A stretch of DNA of 45,403 nt, taken from NCBI GenBank assembly GCA_023957155.1, contig JAMLHK010000021.1:1-45403 (forward strand). The letters are read 5' to 3'. This DNA comes from Chitinophagaceae bacterium. Its GTDB lineage: Bacteria > Bacteroidota > Bacteroidia > Chitinophagales > Chitinophagaceae. Both the position numbers and the translations under genes were made by a program. This document shows positions 14,109-22,985 of the stretch, piece by piece; the first letter of the stretch is position 1, and every line of letters starts with the position of its first letter. Below the pieces are notes generated by a model that saw nothing but the letters and a program-made list of their open reading frames with translations, was not told the origin of the DNA and made no database searches.

Positions 14109-17100
14109 ATGAAAAAAAATTACAGATGCCTGATCCTGTCCCTGGTTATGGCAGGCGTTATGTCCTGCGTTAATACGGATAAAAATGCAAAGCAGGAAGC
14201 ACTGGCTACGGGGAGCAGTGATCTTTTTTTAAGCCAGGATGAGTCTTCGGGTACTATTTCAATCTTCATAAAAGATGCAAAGGAACCGGTGCTGGTGCAG
14301 CATGCGGAAGAAGGCTTTCGCCCCTACCTCCATCCGCTTAACGCCCCGGACGGTAATGGTGTACTAACGGAATACAGTCCTTCCCATCATAAACATCAGA
14401 CGGGGATATACTGGGGATTTACCCGTGTTAACGGTCGTGATTTTTTTCATAATCCCGGCGCCGATTACTGGAAAAAAGTATCGGCGTATATCACAAAAAA
14501 GGAAGGAGATGAGGTGGCATGGCAAACCGTATATGATCTCTTAGATGAGAAGGGGAACCCGGTACTTACCGAAACCCAGAGATGGGTGATGCAAAATGTA
14601 AGAGGAAGATTTATTCTTTCGCTGGAATGGCGGGGAGAAGCAAAAACAGATATTACGATGGGGAAATATGATTATGGGGGATTATTTATCAGGATGCCCT
14701 GGAAAGAAGGAATTAAGGGGGAGGTAATAAATAGTGCGAGGCAACGCAATGAACATGCAGAGGGTCAGCGTGCAAACTGGGTGGATGTGGGTATGCAGAT
14801 AGACGGGAGAAAAGACTTTGCCCATATTGCGGTATTTGATCATCCTGAAAATAAAGGTTATCCTCAGCACTGGCGGGTTGATCCCCAGCTCGGCATCGGG
14901 CCGGCACCTTCCCGGGAAGCCGATTGGAATATCAAAACCGGGGAAACAGCAGTTTTTCGTCACCGGTTGGTCGTATATACCGGCGATCTGAATGATATAG
15001 AACTTAATGAACAATGGGTTTCGTTTTCCGGCGGGGGAAACCCGTTATATGCTGCTGCGGAAATGTGGAAAATTGCACAACAGGAGGGGCTTGAGGCTAA
15101 GTTCCTGACTCCGGAAGAAGCGGCTGAAGCAATGACAGTGAAGGATGGCTATAAAGTAAATGTATGGGCAGGAGAGCCGCTGATGACCCAGCCCATGGCT
15201 TTTTGCTGGGACAACCGGGGCCGCTTATGGGTAGCAGAAAACAGGGACTATGAGTCAAGAGGGTACGGGTTCTCCAACTCGGGCGATAGCCGTATAGTTA
15301 TTTTAGAGGATACCAATCACGATGGCATAGCCGATACCCGAAAGATCTTTCTGGAAGGGATCGCTTTTCCTGCAGCTATTGCCGTTGGATTTGATGGCGT
15401 TTTTATAGGTGCGCCTCCCAACCTGCTTTTTGTTCCCGATCGCAACCACGATGACGTGGCAGATATGGATGATATTGAAGTGCGTTTAACCGGGTGGGGA
15501 ATACGCGACCGGCATGAAACATTAAATAGCCTGCACTGGGGACCCGATGGCTGGTTATACGGATGCCAGGGATTTGCCACTCCTTCTAAAGTCAGGAAAC
15601 CGGAAGGTAAAGGCCGTTTATATAAACATAAAGATCCTTTTCCCGAAAACATACTGGAAGGAGAAGGGACGGACATCAACGGCGGAGTATGGCGGTATCA
15701 TCCGGTTAAAGACCGGTTTGAAGTAGTAGCGCACGGGTTCAGTAATCCCTGGGGTATTGACTATGATGCTAAGGGACAGCTTTTCATCACTGCCTGTGTT
15801 ATACCTCATTTGTGGCATATTATTCCCGGTGGAATTTATCACCGGCAGGGAGGGCAGCATTTCAATCCTTATGTATATGATGATATTAAAACAATAACCA
15901 ATCACAGCCACAGATCAGCTCACGGAGGGGCACGTATTTATCAGTCCGATGCGTTTCCTGCGTCAGAAAAGGGAAGGATCTTCATGGCTAATATTCATGA
16001 GCATGCTGTACTTTCTGATATTTTACAGCCACGGGGTTCGGGATTCAGCGGTAGTCACGGAGATGATTTTTTGTTAGCCAATAATGCGCAGTGGGTTGGA
16101 TTTAGCATGGAAATCGGGCCGGATGGCGGCTTATATGCATTAGACTGGCACGATGCGGATATTTGCGGACAAAAAGTATTGAATGCCGAAACCGGGCGTA
16201 TTTTCAGGATCATGCCGGAAAAATCACAGGCGGAAAACTGGCCGGGCAGATTTAGTGATCTTACAAAATGGAGCGATAAAGAACTGGCGAAGCTACAAAC
16301 CAGTAAAAGTGACTGGCATGCCCGCCGTGCAAGGATCATACTCCAGGGCAGGACGGTAAAAAAGAAGCTCGATCCGGAAGCACGCGGTATATTATTCGAT
16401 ACTTATCAGAACAACCGGGATACCGATTGCAGGCTGAAAGCGATGTGGGCATTGCATGTAACAAAAGAGCTCGGCGAAGATGCCCTGTTGAAAGCGCTTG
16501 ATGATAAAGAGGCATATATCAGGGCCTGGGCTATACAATTATTATGTGAAGATCAATCGCCGTCTTCTAAGGCCGCTGAAAAATTTATTGTGATGGCTGA
16601 CCGGGATCGTTCACCTGTTGTAAGACTTTACCTCGCTTCTGCCATGCAACGGTTAGAAAAGAATATAAGCTGGAGAATTGGCGCTGAGTTAGTCAAACAC
16701 GGAGAAGACATCAATGATCACAATCTGCCTAAAATGATCTGGTATGGGCTGGAACCGATGTTTAAGGCTGATCCCAGCCAGGCTTTACGTATTGCCGCTG
16801 AATCAAATATACCGCTAATTGCCAGCTATACCGCACGGCGTGCGGTGGATGGGGGTGCAATGAATGAGCTGGTTACAATGATCGGCTCCCGGCCCAAAAA
16901 CCTCGTTAGCATGCTGGAAGGAATGCGTAACGGGATGGAGAATCATACGGACATTAATATGCCTCCTGAATGGAAGCAGGTGTATTCAGCAATTAAAAGC
17001 AGGAACGACAGGGCTTCACAACTGGCTGCGGAAATTTCAGATCTTTTCGGAGATACGGAAGCGATACAACGTTTACTGGCTACTCTTAAAAATAAGACTG

Positions 17101-17939
17101 CGGATCCGGCGCTGAGAAAAAAAGCGCTCCAGGCGCTTACCGCACAGCAAAGAAAAGAGCTGGTTCCCGAGCTTTATTCGCTCCTTGAGGAAGCGCCGTT
17201 GCGAATAGATGCCATCAGGTCGGTTGCCGCCTTTGATGCTAAAGACCTGGGTAATTTGCTGATTAAAAAGTACGGGGATTTTAATGATGTTGAAAAATCG
17301 GCTGCTATTCAAACCCTGTCTTCCCGCCCTGTTTACGGCTGGATACTTAGCCAGGCGCTTAAAGACAAACGTATTCCTAAAAAAGAAGTGTCTGCAAATG
17401 TAGCCAGGCAACTGAGAAGAGTTGTGGGAAGCGGCTTTGTAGAAATATGGGGCCCTATTGATGATACACCACGCGATGATAAAGAATATGCCAGGTATAA
17501 AAATATGTTAAGTGGAAGTAAGGCAAAGGCCCCGGATTTAGATCATGGACAAAAGATATTTTTGCAGACCTGTGGAAGCTGCCATAAGATGTATGGCCAG
17601 GGTGGAGAGATAGGGCCTGAACTAACCGGTTCCAACCGGTCCAACCTGGATTACCTGTTGTTTAACATACTTTATCCAAGTGAAGAAATTCAGGATGATT
17701 ATAAAATGGTTGTGGTTACCACGCATGACGGCAGAACCTATTCGGGGAATCTGATTGGAGAAAACCAGCGTCAGATAACGATGCGGGTGGTGGGACAGGA
17801 TGATGTGGTGCTAAATAAGTCAGCCATTCAGTCTAAAGAGATAACATCCGTTTCCCTGATGCCCCAGGGGCTTTTAAATAATTTAACAGATCAGGAGGTT
17901 ATTGACCTGGTATCCTACCTGCAAAAAGCAAATAAATAA
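14109..17939 (+). CDS. giant lipoprotein: DUF6807 - PVC-type dehydrogenase - HEAT-like repeats - haem c domain
   Basis: 1276 residues. A lipoprotein signal ends at SLVMAGVMSC. Residues about 35-310 look like DUF6807 (PmoA-like: HAEEGFRPYLHPL, SPSHHKHQTGIYWGFTRVNGRDFFH). Residues about 340-700 form a six-bladed propeller of the membrane-bound dehydrogenase type found in PVC-group proteins (QPMAFCWDNRGRLWVAENRDY, LHWGPDGWLYGCQG, NPWGIDYDAKGQLF, EIGPDGGLYALDWHD). About 710-1110 are helical, HEAT-like repeats. A haem-binding CGSCH (Cys1155) follows, then GEIGPELTGSNR and DGRTYSGNLIGE. Likely anchored facing the periplasm or outside, oxidising a sugar and passing electrons to haem. Its partner genes are not beside it. 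DUF6807 at the front is unusual. Confidence 0.85.
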   Translation: MKKNYRCLILSLVMAGVMSCVNTDKNAKQEALATGSSDLFLSQDESSGTISIFIKDAKEPVLVQHAEEGFRPYLHPLNAPDGNGVLTEYSPSHHKHQTGIYWGFTRVNGRDFFHNPGADYWKKVSAYITKKEGDEVAWQTVYDLLDEKGNPVLTETQRWVMQNVRGRFILSLEWRGEAKTDITMGKYDYGGLFIRMPWKEGIKGEVINSARQRNEHAEGQRANWVDVGMQIDGRKDFAHIAVFDHPENKGYPQHWRVDPQLGIGPAPSREADWNIKTGETAVFRHRLVVYTGDLNDIELNEQWVSFSGGGNPLYAAAEMWKIAQQEGLEAKFLTPEEAAEAMTVKDGYKVNVWAGEPLMTQPMAFCWDNRGRLWVAENRDYESRGYGFSNSGDSRIVILEDTNHDGIADTRKIFLEGIAFPAAIAVGFDGVFIGAPPNLLFVPDRNHDDVADMDDIEVRLTGWGIRDRHETLNSLHWGPDGWLYGCQGFATPSKVRKPEGKGRLYKHKDPFPENILEGEGTDINGGVWRYHPVKDRFEVVAHGFSNPWGIDYDAKGQLFITACVIPHLWHIIPGGIYHRQGGQHFNPYVYDDIKTITNHSHRSAHGGARIYQSDAFPASEKGRIFMANIHEHAVLSDILQPRGSGFSGSHGDDFLLANNAQWVGFSMEIGPDGGLYALDWHDADICGQKVLNAETGRIFRIMPEKSQAENWPGRFSDLTKWSDKELAKLQTSKSDWHARRARIILQGRTVKKKLDPEARGILFDTYQNNRDTDCRLKAMWALHVTKELGEDALLKALDDKEAYIRAWAIQLLCEDQSPSSKAAEKFIVMADRDRSPVVRLYLASAMQRLEKNISWRIGAELVKHGEDINDHNLPKMIWYGLEPMFKADPSQALRIAAESNIPLIASYTARRAVDGGAMNELVTMIGSRPKNLVSMLEGMRNGMENHTDINMPPEWKQVYSAIKSRNDRASQLAAEISDLFGDTEAIQRLLATLKNKTADPALRKKALQALTAQQRKELVPELYSLLEEAPLRIDAIRSVAAFDAKDLGNLLIKKYGDFNDVEKSAAIQTLSSRPVYGWILSQALKDKRIPKKEVSANVARQLRRVVGSGFVEIWGPIDDTPRDDKEYARYKNMLSGSKAKAPDLDHGQKIFLQTCGSCHKMYGQGGEIGPELTGSNRSNLDYLLFNILYPSEEIQDDYKMVVVTTHDGRTYSGNLIGENQRQITMRVVGQDDVVLNKSAIQSKEITSVSLMPQGLLNNLTDQEVIDLVSYLQKANK

Positions 17940-17985
17940 ATTCAATACCCCGTTCTCTTTTTATTAACAGGAATGAATAAAGGAA

Positions 17986-18022
17986 AAGAAAATCTCCCGG
18001 ACATTTTTGGGGAGATTTTCTT
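17986..18022. terminator. bidirectional terminator between convergent genes
   Basis: GAAAATCTCCC (17988-17998) pairs perfectly with GGGAGATTTTC (18010-18020), and flanking AA/TT extend the stem to 13 pairs around an 11-base loop. It lies between the converging genes ending at 17939 and 18042 and has A and T tracts on both sides. Confidence 0.8.
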
Positions 18023-18041
18023 CAGACAACCTCTTTTTTAA

Positions 18042-18827
18042 TTATAGCGTACGCTTACCCTTATGATTGATCGTAGCTTTTTCACCACCATCGGTATCCA
18101 CAAAATTACCGGATATCGTATGACCATTAATGGTAGCAATAACAACATCCGCACCCTGTCCGAGACGGTTAGGGTCAACTACATTGTTGCCTGACATATA
18201 TCCTTTACCGGAGGTAAATTCATCAGGGAATCCCTCTTCTGCTGCAATAGCCTTCCATGTTCCTGCTCCGCTCTTTCTTGCCACCAGGAAGTTATACGTT
18301 CCTTCTTCTGTCCAGTCGCCGGTAATAGTGTAGGTGCCTTCATAACATTCCAGTAAAGTATCGGAAGTTTCTTTTGCCACAATGAAAACAGCATCAGGAT
18401 GTCCGGGTATGGTAGCTGAGACGATGGTTGGGTTGGTTCCGCCTTTTTCTACATGAAAGCGTATAATTACAAGATAGCCGTTCAATGTTCCGGTGAAAGA
18501 GGCTTCAAAATCGGCATTTACATCCAGGTCGACAGCTTCGCAGGTCAGGTCAACCACATACCCGTCAATCACCATAGTGCCAGTGATGGTATTGGTCGTA
18601 TTTTGAATATTGAAGATCAGGGTTCCGGAGGAACCGATCAGCACACCTTTATAAATCCCTTTGTTGATGGTGTTATTCGCAGTAACGGCTACAGGCGATG
18701 GAGAGCAGGAAGTACATGTGTAATCGTCATCATCGTTGTCTTTACTGTCCTTGCTGCAGGAGAACGTGATCATAACAGCCAGTAAAACCGGGATTATCTT
18801 TAGCGGGAGTAGTTTCAATTTTTGCAT
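18042..18827 (-). CDS. secreted lipoprotein of unknown function
   Basis: 261 residues. The signal peptide KLLPLKIIPVLLAVMITFSC leads to a lipidation Cys, followed by an Asp-rich linker (SKDSKDNDDDDYTCTSC) of the kind that sends Bacteroidota lipoproteins to the cell surface. The rest is beta-rich with repeated turns (NKGIYKGVLIGSSGTLIFNIQNTTNTITGTMVIDG; EGTYTITGDWTEEGTYNF; NGHTISGNFVDTDGGE), suggesting a beta-sandwich or barrel-like fold. No named family is recognised. It shares its strand with the next lipoprotein gene, 110 bases upstream, and both may be displayed together. Confidence 0.7.
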   Translation of the reverse strand: MQKLKLLPLKIIPVLLAVMITFSCSKDSKDNDDDDYTCTSCSPSPVAVTANNTINKGIYKGVLIGSSGTLIFNIQNTTNTITGTMVIDGYVVDLTCEAVDLDVNADFEASFTGTLNGYLVIIRFHVEKGGTNPTIVSATIPGHPDAVFIVAKETSDTLLECYEGTYTITGDWTEEGTYNFLVARKSGAGTWKAIAAEEGFPDEFTSGKGYMSGNNVVDPNRLGQGADVVIATINGHTISGNFVDTDGGEKATINHKGKRTL

Positions 18828-18937
18828 GATTTGTTGTTTTAGTTATTATGGTTTTTACATCGTAAAACCGATCTGTATTTTAAAGTTATATCTTATGGTA
18901 CACGAAAGGGTTCGTGCGCCAACAAAGGGAATGATTG

Positions 18938-19663
18938 CTACAGTTCTGTCCAGCCGATACCATCTACAAATTCGTACAGCTTCCAGTTTTTGGCTTTGGC
19001 GGCGGTGATATCGGTTGCGGCAGGCCGGCTGTTGTTGTCTGTTACCTGTCGCACATACAGGGCAGCGGCATCCGCCGTTGTACGTGCAGGCAGACTGCTG
19101 ATTAGCTGTGTCATATTTGCAGCCGAAATACTATTGTTGTACACCTGGATATTTTTGATATCCAGGTTGGCGGAGAGGTTGAGTGCTGTGAGCAGATTGG
19201 AGAAGCAATTCAGTTTTTCCAGAGCAATATTCTTTGAAACATCGAGCTCCGTTAACCTATTGCCTAGACAACTCAATTCTTTTAGCGAAGTGTTTTTGGA
19301 TACGTCCAGCTTCGCCAACTCACTGTCTTGGCATAGCAATACGGTAACCTTACCGTACAGGATAATGGTTTTGGAGGTGCCCAGGGCAAAAACGTTCCGG
19401 TCGGTGTATTTCTGTCCAAATTTGGTAACAGCTTCGCCATCATCTTTAGTCCCGTTGCTGTTCAGATCCACCCATATCTCCGATCGGTCGGCTTCGGCGG
19501 CCTCTATATACAATGTCCAATCGCTTTTAGCAGCTGCCGCCTTGGTAATGGTTATCCTTGGTCCACCCGGGCCTTCCTGAGGGTCTTGATTTTCTTTTTT
19601 ACAGGCATTGAGGAGGAATATGCCCAACAGGGCTGTCATACTGATGTTCAGATACTGTTTCAT
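18938..19663 (-). CDS. lipoprotein with leucine-rich repeats
   Basis: 241 residues from the ATG at 19663, where a signal peptide MKQYLNISMTALLGIFLLNAC begins; a longer frame to 19738 adds 25 residues ahead of the signal and is unlikely. After the lipid Cys come a polar linker and a beta domain (WTLYIEAAEADRSEIWVDLNSNGTKDDGE, perhaps calcium-binding). Three to four Bacteroidota-type LRRs follow, with the pattern LDVSKNTSLKELSCLGNRLTE, and a C-terminal TDNNSRPAATDITAAKAKNW. Such proteins are surface-exposed and bind proteins or glycans. The repeat number is low, so the binding face is small. Confidence 0.75.
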   Translation of the reverse strand: MKQYLNISMTALLGIFLLNACKKENQDPQEGPGGPRITITKAAAAKSDWTLYIEAAEADRSEIWVDLNSNGTKDDGEAVTKFGQKYTDRNVFALGTSKTIILYGKVTVLLCQDSELAKLDVSKNTSLKELSCLGNRLTELDVSKNIALEKLNCFSNLLTALNLSANLDIKNIQVYNNSISAANMTQLISSLPARTTADAAALYVRQVTDNNSRPAATDITAAKAKNWKLYEFVDGIGWTEL

Positions 19664-19895
19664 TTTTTTGATTTGTATGTATAGAATCGTATAAACCCTC
19701 AAAAGGTCAACAAAAAAAGAAATACTTTTTTGATACATGCTCAGGCGGCGGCAGCGTGAGCACCTGAAGTTTGAGGTTGTGCCGGGGGCTTCTCCGGCTT
19801 CAGTAGCATAATTCCCAATGCACTCATTTCTAACTGATTACGCAAATAATAGTAATTTTAGTGCATTGCTGCAACGTTGTTGTGGTAATGTGAGG

Positions 19896-19910
19896 GTTAG
19901 CAGCCATTTT
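19896..19910 (+). repeat. left arm of a perfect 15-base inverted repeat around the EEP gene
   Basis: GTTAGCAGCCATTTT here is the exact reverse complement of 20869-20883. It lies 25 bases before the start of the endonuclease/phosphatase-like gene. A TGGTAATGTGA tract precedes it (from about 19882), resembling TGGTAAATGACA after the right end of the unit. Confidence 0.8.
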
Positions 19911-19934
19911 ACCGACACAACCCGTAAGACCAGA

Positions 19935-20882
19935 ATGAGAATAATTGAGTGGAATTGCCAAGGTGCATTCAGACAGAAAAACAAGGAAATTTTAGAGTTC
20001 AAACCAGATATCTTAATCATACCAGAATGTGAACAAGAGCATAAGCTGCACTTTGGACGCCTGACCCCAAAACCTAATGATTTTATTTGGTATGGCGACA
20101 CAGACAAAAAGGGAATTGCAATTTTTTCATACTCAAATTTTAAGTTCAGACTTTTAAAAGAGGTTAACCCGAACTTTCGATACATTGTTCCCTTAGAAGT
20201 AACAGACGGAAGAAAATCTTTTCTACTCTTTGCAGTTTGGGCTATGGACAATAAACAAAATCCATTGGCAAGCTACATTGGACAGGTTTGGAATGCTGTA
20301 AATTATTACCAAACAATTTTACACGACAACTCAATTTTAATTGGTGATTTTAATAGTAATCAGATTTGGGATGAAAAAGACCGAGTAGGCAATCATACTG
20401 ATGTTGTAAACCTTCTAAAACAATATGACATTGAAAGTCTTTACCACAAACAATTTAACGAAGAACATGGCAAAGAAAGTTTAAAGACATTTTTTATGTA
20501 TAGGAATGTTGAAAAACCATATCACATTGACTATGTCTTTGCGTCTAAAAACATAATACAGAACGGTTATAAATTAACACTTGAAACCTCCGAAAAGTGG
20601 ATAGATAAAAGTGACCATATTCCACTAATTTTAGAAGTCAACCCTTTTGAGAGCAAAATCGCATCTAAAGATACTTATTCCGACATTGCAAGCAGACAAT
20701 TGAAATGCTTATCAGACGATACTAAAAACAAATTTTCTATTGAGTTAAGTAACATAGAAAATTTAGCAAAATCATTAGATGATGAGAATAACAAAGACGG
20801 CTTACTAAAACTTATCAGCGATATTGAAATATTAAAACAGATAGACAAATTAATAGCACAATTGACTCAAAATGGCTGCTAA
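19935..20882 (+). CDS. endonuclease/exonuclease/phosphatase family protein, AT-rich
   Basis: 315 residues from the ATG at 19935 (MRIIEWNCQGAFRQ); an in-frame upstream start at 19818 would include non-family sequence and the left inverted repeat. EEP-fold motifs are present: WNCQG with Asn, ILIIPECE with the metal Glu, ILIGDFNSN with Asp and Asn, HIDYVFAS, and SDHIPLILEV with the catalytic His. Residues after about 240 form a helical tail specific to this protein. Substrate (DNA, RNA or phospho-compound) is unknown. The gene is much richer in A and T than its neighbours, and its last codons and stop lie inside the right inverted repeat, pointing to lateral gain as a unit. Confidence 0.82.
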   Translation: MRIIEWNCQGAFRQKNKEILEFKPDILIIPECEQEHKLHFGRLTPKPNDFIWYGDTDKKGIAIFSYSNFKFRLLKEVNPNFRYIVPLEVTDGRKSFLLFAVWAMDNKQNPLASYIGQVWNAVNYYQTILHDNSILIGDFNSNQIWDEKDRVGNHTDVVNLLKQYDIESLYHKQFNEEHGKESLKTFFMYRNVEKPYHIDYVFASKNIIQNGYKLTLETSEKWIDKSDHIPLILEVNPFESKIASKDTYSDIASRQLKCLSDDTKNKFSIELSNIENLAKSLDDENNKDGLLKLISDIEILKQIDKLIAQLTQNGC

Positions 20883-20883
20883 C
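20869..20883 (-). repeat. right arm of the 15-base inverted repeat, covering the EEP stop codon
   Basis: AAAATGGCTGCTAAC is the exact reverse complement of 19896-19910 and encodes the last residues (NGC) and TAA stop of the EEP gene. Such placement is common for ends of mobile gene cassettes, where the recombination-site repeat begins at the stop codon. Confidence 0.8.
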
Positions 20884-21059
20884 ATTGGGTTTTATGCAAG
20901 TTGGGCTTGGTCTCGTAACATCAGCTATTATCTGTTTATCATCTGTAGTTCCCGCTGGACGTTATAAATCGGGCTATAGAATTAACCATGAACTTTTAAT
21001 ATCTTTATTCAGCCCCGCCTGATGGCGGGATTCCCGGCGTGACGTCCAACCGTTATAGG
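20884..21059. repeat. structured non-coding tail of the cassette-like unit
   Basis: CTAACATTGG (from 20879) can pair imperfectly with CCAACCGTTATAG (21046-21058). Inside are CCCGCC-TGAT-GGCGGG (21014-21029), a perfect 6-base hairpin, and a second partial copy of the end motif (GGACGTTATAAATCGGGC near 20958). The layout recalls a folded recombination site but lacks the canonical GTTRRRY/RYYYAAC core of integron attC sites. Confidence 0.45.
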
Positions 21060-21128
21060 TTATGGTAAATGACAGTAAACAGGCAAAACAGGATGATAGT
21101 GAACAAATAAACTAAACAATTGATAGTT

Positions 21129-21587
21129 ATGGAAAAAATGCAATTCAAAGTAAGCATTAATGCTCCTGTTAGCAAAGTCTATGATATAATGTTGGGTATT
21201 AGCAATAAGTTAACCTATGAGCAATGGACGGCATTGTTCAATCCGACATCTACCTATGACGGGAATTGGGAAAAAGGTAGCAAAATACAATTTATAGGAA
21301 CTGACGAAAAAGGAGAAAAGGGTGGTATGGTTTCAGAGATATCCGACAACATTCCCAATCGTTTTGTTTCGATCCGGCATTACGGACTTTTAAAAGCAAA
21401 TGTGGAAATCACAGAAGGACCGGAAGTAGAAAAATGGGCAAATGGATTTGAAAATTATACTTTCGAAGAAAATAATGGGACTACTACTGTTACGGTTGAC
21501 TTAGATACTACAGAAGATTTTTTAGATTATATGAACCAGACCTATCCAAAAGCCCTCGACAAATTGAAGGAAATATGTGAAGAATAA
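21129..21587 (+). CDS. SRPBCC/AHA1-like domain protein
   Basis: 152 residues from the ATG at 21129 (the frame opens at a TTG at 21120). MQFKVSINAPVSKVYDIMLGISNKLTYEQWTALFNPTSTYDGNWEKGSKIQFIGTDE is the START/Bet v1-like AHA1 pattern, followed by GGMVSEISDNIPNRFVSIRHYG and a closing helix DFLDYMNQTYPKALDKLKEICEE. Proteins of this fold bind hydrophobic ligands; the bacterial AHA1-like members mostly have no known function. It is immediately followed by another small gene with one base or a short overlap between them, so the two are translationally linked. Confidence 0.82.
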   Translation: MEKMQFKVSINAPVSKVYDIMLGISNKLTYEQWTALFNPTSTYDGNWEKGSKIQFIGTDEKGEKGGMVSEISDNIPNRFVSIRHYGLLKANVEITEGPEVEKWANGFENYTFEENNGTTTVTVDLDTTEDFLDYMNQTYPKALDKLKEICEE

Positions 21588-21588
21588 A

Positions 21589-22056
21589 ATGACCGTAACA
21601 CCGTTATTTAAGAAACTGAATTTCAAACAAAATAAAGAAATTCTTATTTTAAACTCCCCGGCAGAATTTGAAGCGGAGTTAAAAGCAATGCAGGGCTGCA
21701 CGACAATCAAAACGGACATCAAAAGCATTAGCGATATTGAATTTGTTTTGACATTCATAAAGACACAAGCCGGGGTAGACGCACTTACACCACTTATTGA
21801 CAAGAAACTGGTCAGGGACGGGATTGTTTGGTTTGCCTATCCCAAAAGAACATCCGGGAAATATAAAGCAGAAATAAACAGGGATAAAGGTTGGGACATG
21901 CTTGGAAAATCAGGCTTTGAAGCGGTAAGGCAAATTGCGATAGATGACAATTGGAGTGCATTGCGTTTTAGAAAAGTAGAATTTATCAGGACGATGAACC
22001 GGAGAACAGACTTTGCTATGACAAAAGAAGGGAAGGCAAAGACTACCGGACAATAA
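21589..22056 (+). CDS. small conserved hypothetical protein (DUF3052-like)
   Basis: 155 residues from the ATG at 21589; a GTG at 21577 would overlap the preceding gene by 11 bases and is an alternative. MTVTPLFKKLNFKQNKEILILNSPAEFEAEL is like the start of DUF3052-type proteins, and IVWFAYPKRTSGKYKAEINRDKGWDMLGKSGFEAVRQIAIDDNWSALRFRKVEFI matches their conserved C-terminal part (WxAYPK, then a GxE/VRQxxxDxxWSALRFR block). The function is unknown. It is often found next to SRPBCC proteins (impression from memory), as here. Confidence 0.65.
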   Translation: MTVTPLFKKLNFKQNKEILILNSPAEFEAELKAMQGCTTIKTDIKSISDIEFVLTFIKTQAGVDALTPLIDKKLVRDGIVWFAYPKRTSGKYKAEINRDKGWDMLGKSGFEAVRQIAIDDNWSALRFRKVEFIRTMNRRTDFAMTKEGKAKTTGQ

Positions 22057-22098
22057 TATATCTTATATACAGGATAGTGTACTTTATTTATATATTGA

Positions 22099-22947
22099 TC
22101 ACCGGCTCCCATGCTTCCATATCCATTCCGTGATCGCGGCATAGATCATCTCCCGGGTAGGGATGTCTCTCATACCCAGGTCATGGTCCGCTCCCTGTAT
22201 GGGAAGCAGCTGGTGCGTGATCTTTTCTGCTGCAAGCTTTTGCTGCAGTTTTTCCGCCTGCCAGAAGGGCACCACTTTATCACCGGTACCATGAATGATG
22301 AGTGTAGGGATGTGCTTTACGTGGTGAATGGGACTTACCGCGAAAAACCGTTTGTCAATGCTGCCTCCCGGCGTATAGGTTGCCCCGGCGATCTTGAAGA
22401 TCAGGGGCAGCAGGCCAATGGAGGCTTCGTAGTGTAAGGTAGTGGTATCCGTAAGGTCTGCCGGCGCACATTCCGCTATGATCGCGCTTACTTTCCGGTT
22501 AGTAGTATAGGAATAGAGCAAAGAAAGATGGCCGCCGGCGCTCGCACCCATTAATACGAAATTGGTTTTTCGTGTATTCCACACCGTGGCATGCTGCATG
22601 CAGTAGGCAACTGCGCTGTCAATATCGGCAAGCAACTGTTCGTAATGTGTACCCAGGCTGTCGGCAAACCGGTAATTGATGTTTGCCGAGGCGATACCCT
22701 GCTCCAGCAATATCTGCTGCGAACCACGGTCGCCCTGCTTATCGCCTGCCACCCATCCTCCGCCATGAATAATGATCACGAATGGAGTGGCAGGTGTGCG
22801 GTTAACAGGGAGATACAGATCCATCTTGCTGGAAGCAAAGCTGCCATAGGGAATATCATATTTTTTTTGCGCCGGCAGAAATGTTTGCTGGGCAATAACA
22901 AAGCTTACGCAACACAGTTGAAAAAGGAAGAGTGATAGTATACGCAT
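22099..22947 (-). CDS. secreted alpha/beta hydrolase (esterase/lipase type)
   Basis: 282 residues. A signal peptide (MRILSLFLFQLCCVSFVIAQQ) sends it to the periplasm. The oxyanion motif HGGGW, the nucleophile elbow GASAGG, the Asp in GTGDKVVPFWQ and the His in GADHDLG form a full catalytic set. FASSKMDLYLPV matches the feruloyl/acetyl esterase-like group (BD-FAE). It probably removes acyl groups from small esters or polysaccharides. It stands alone on its strand, with a large inverted repeat (22986-23082) separating it from the acyl-CoA ligase. Confidence 0.85.
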   Translation of the reverse strand: MRILSLFLFQLCCVSFVIAQQTFLPAQKKYDIPYGSFASSKMDLYLPVNRTPATPFVIIIHGGGWVAGDKQGDRGSQQILLEQGIASANINYRFADSLGTHYEQLLADIDSAVAYCMQHATVWNTRKTNFVLMGASAGGHLSLLYSYTTNRKVSAIIAECAPADLTDTTTLHYEASIGLLPLIFKIAGATYTPGGSIDKRFFAVSPIHHVKHIPTLIIHGTGDKVVPFWQAEKLQQKLAAEKITHQLLPIQGADHDLGMRDIPTREMIYAAITEWIWKHGSR

Positions 22948-22985
22948 AATTGATGATGATGTTTATATTACAACAGGATAAGCGT

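Noticed and set aside
20869-21059. Canonical integron attC site
   Set aside because: The ends resemble one in layout, but GTTRRRY and RYYYAAC cores are absent and no integron integrase lies in the window.
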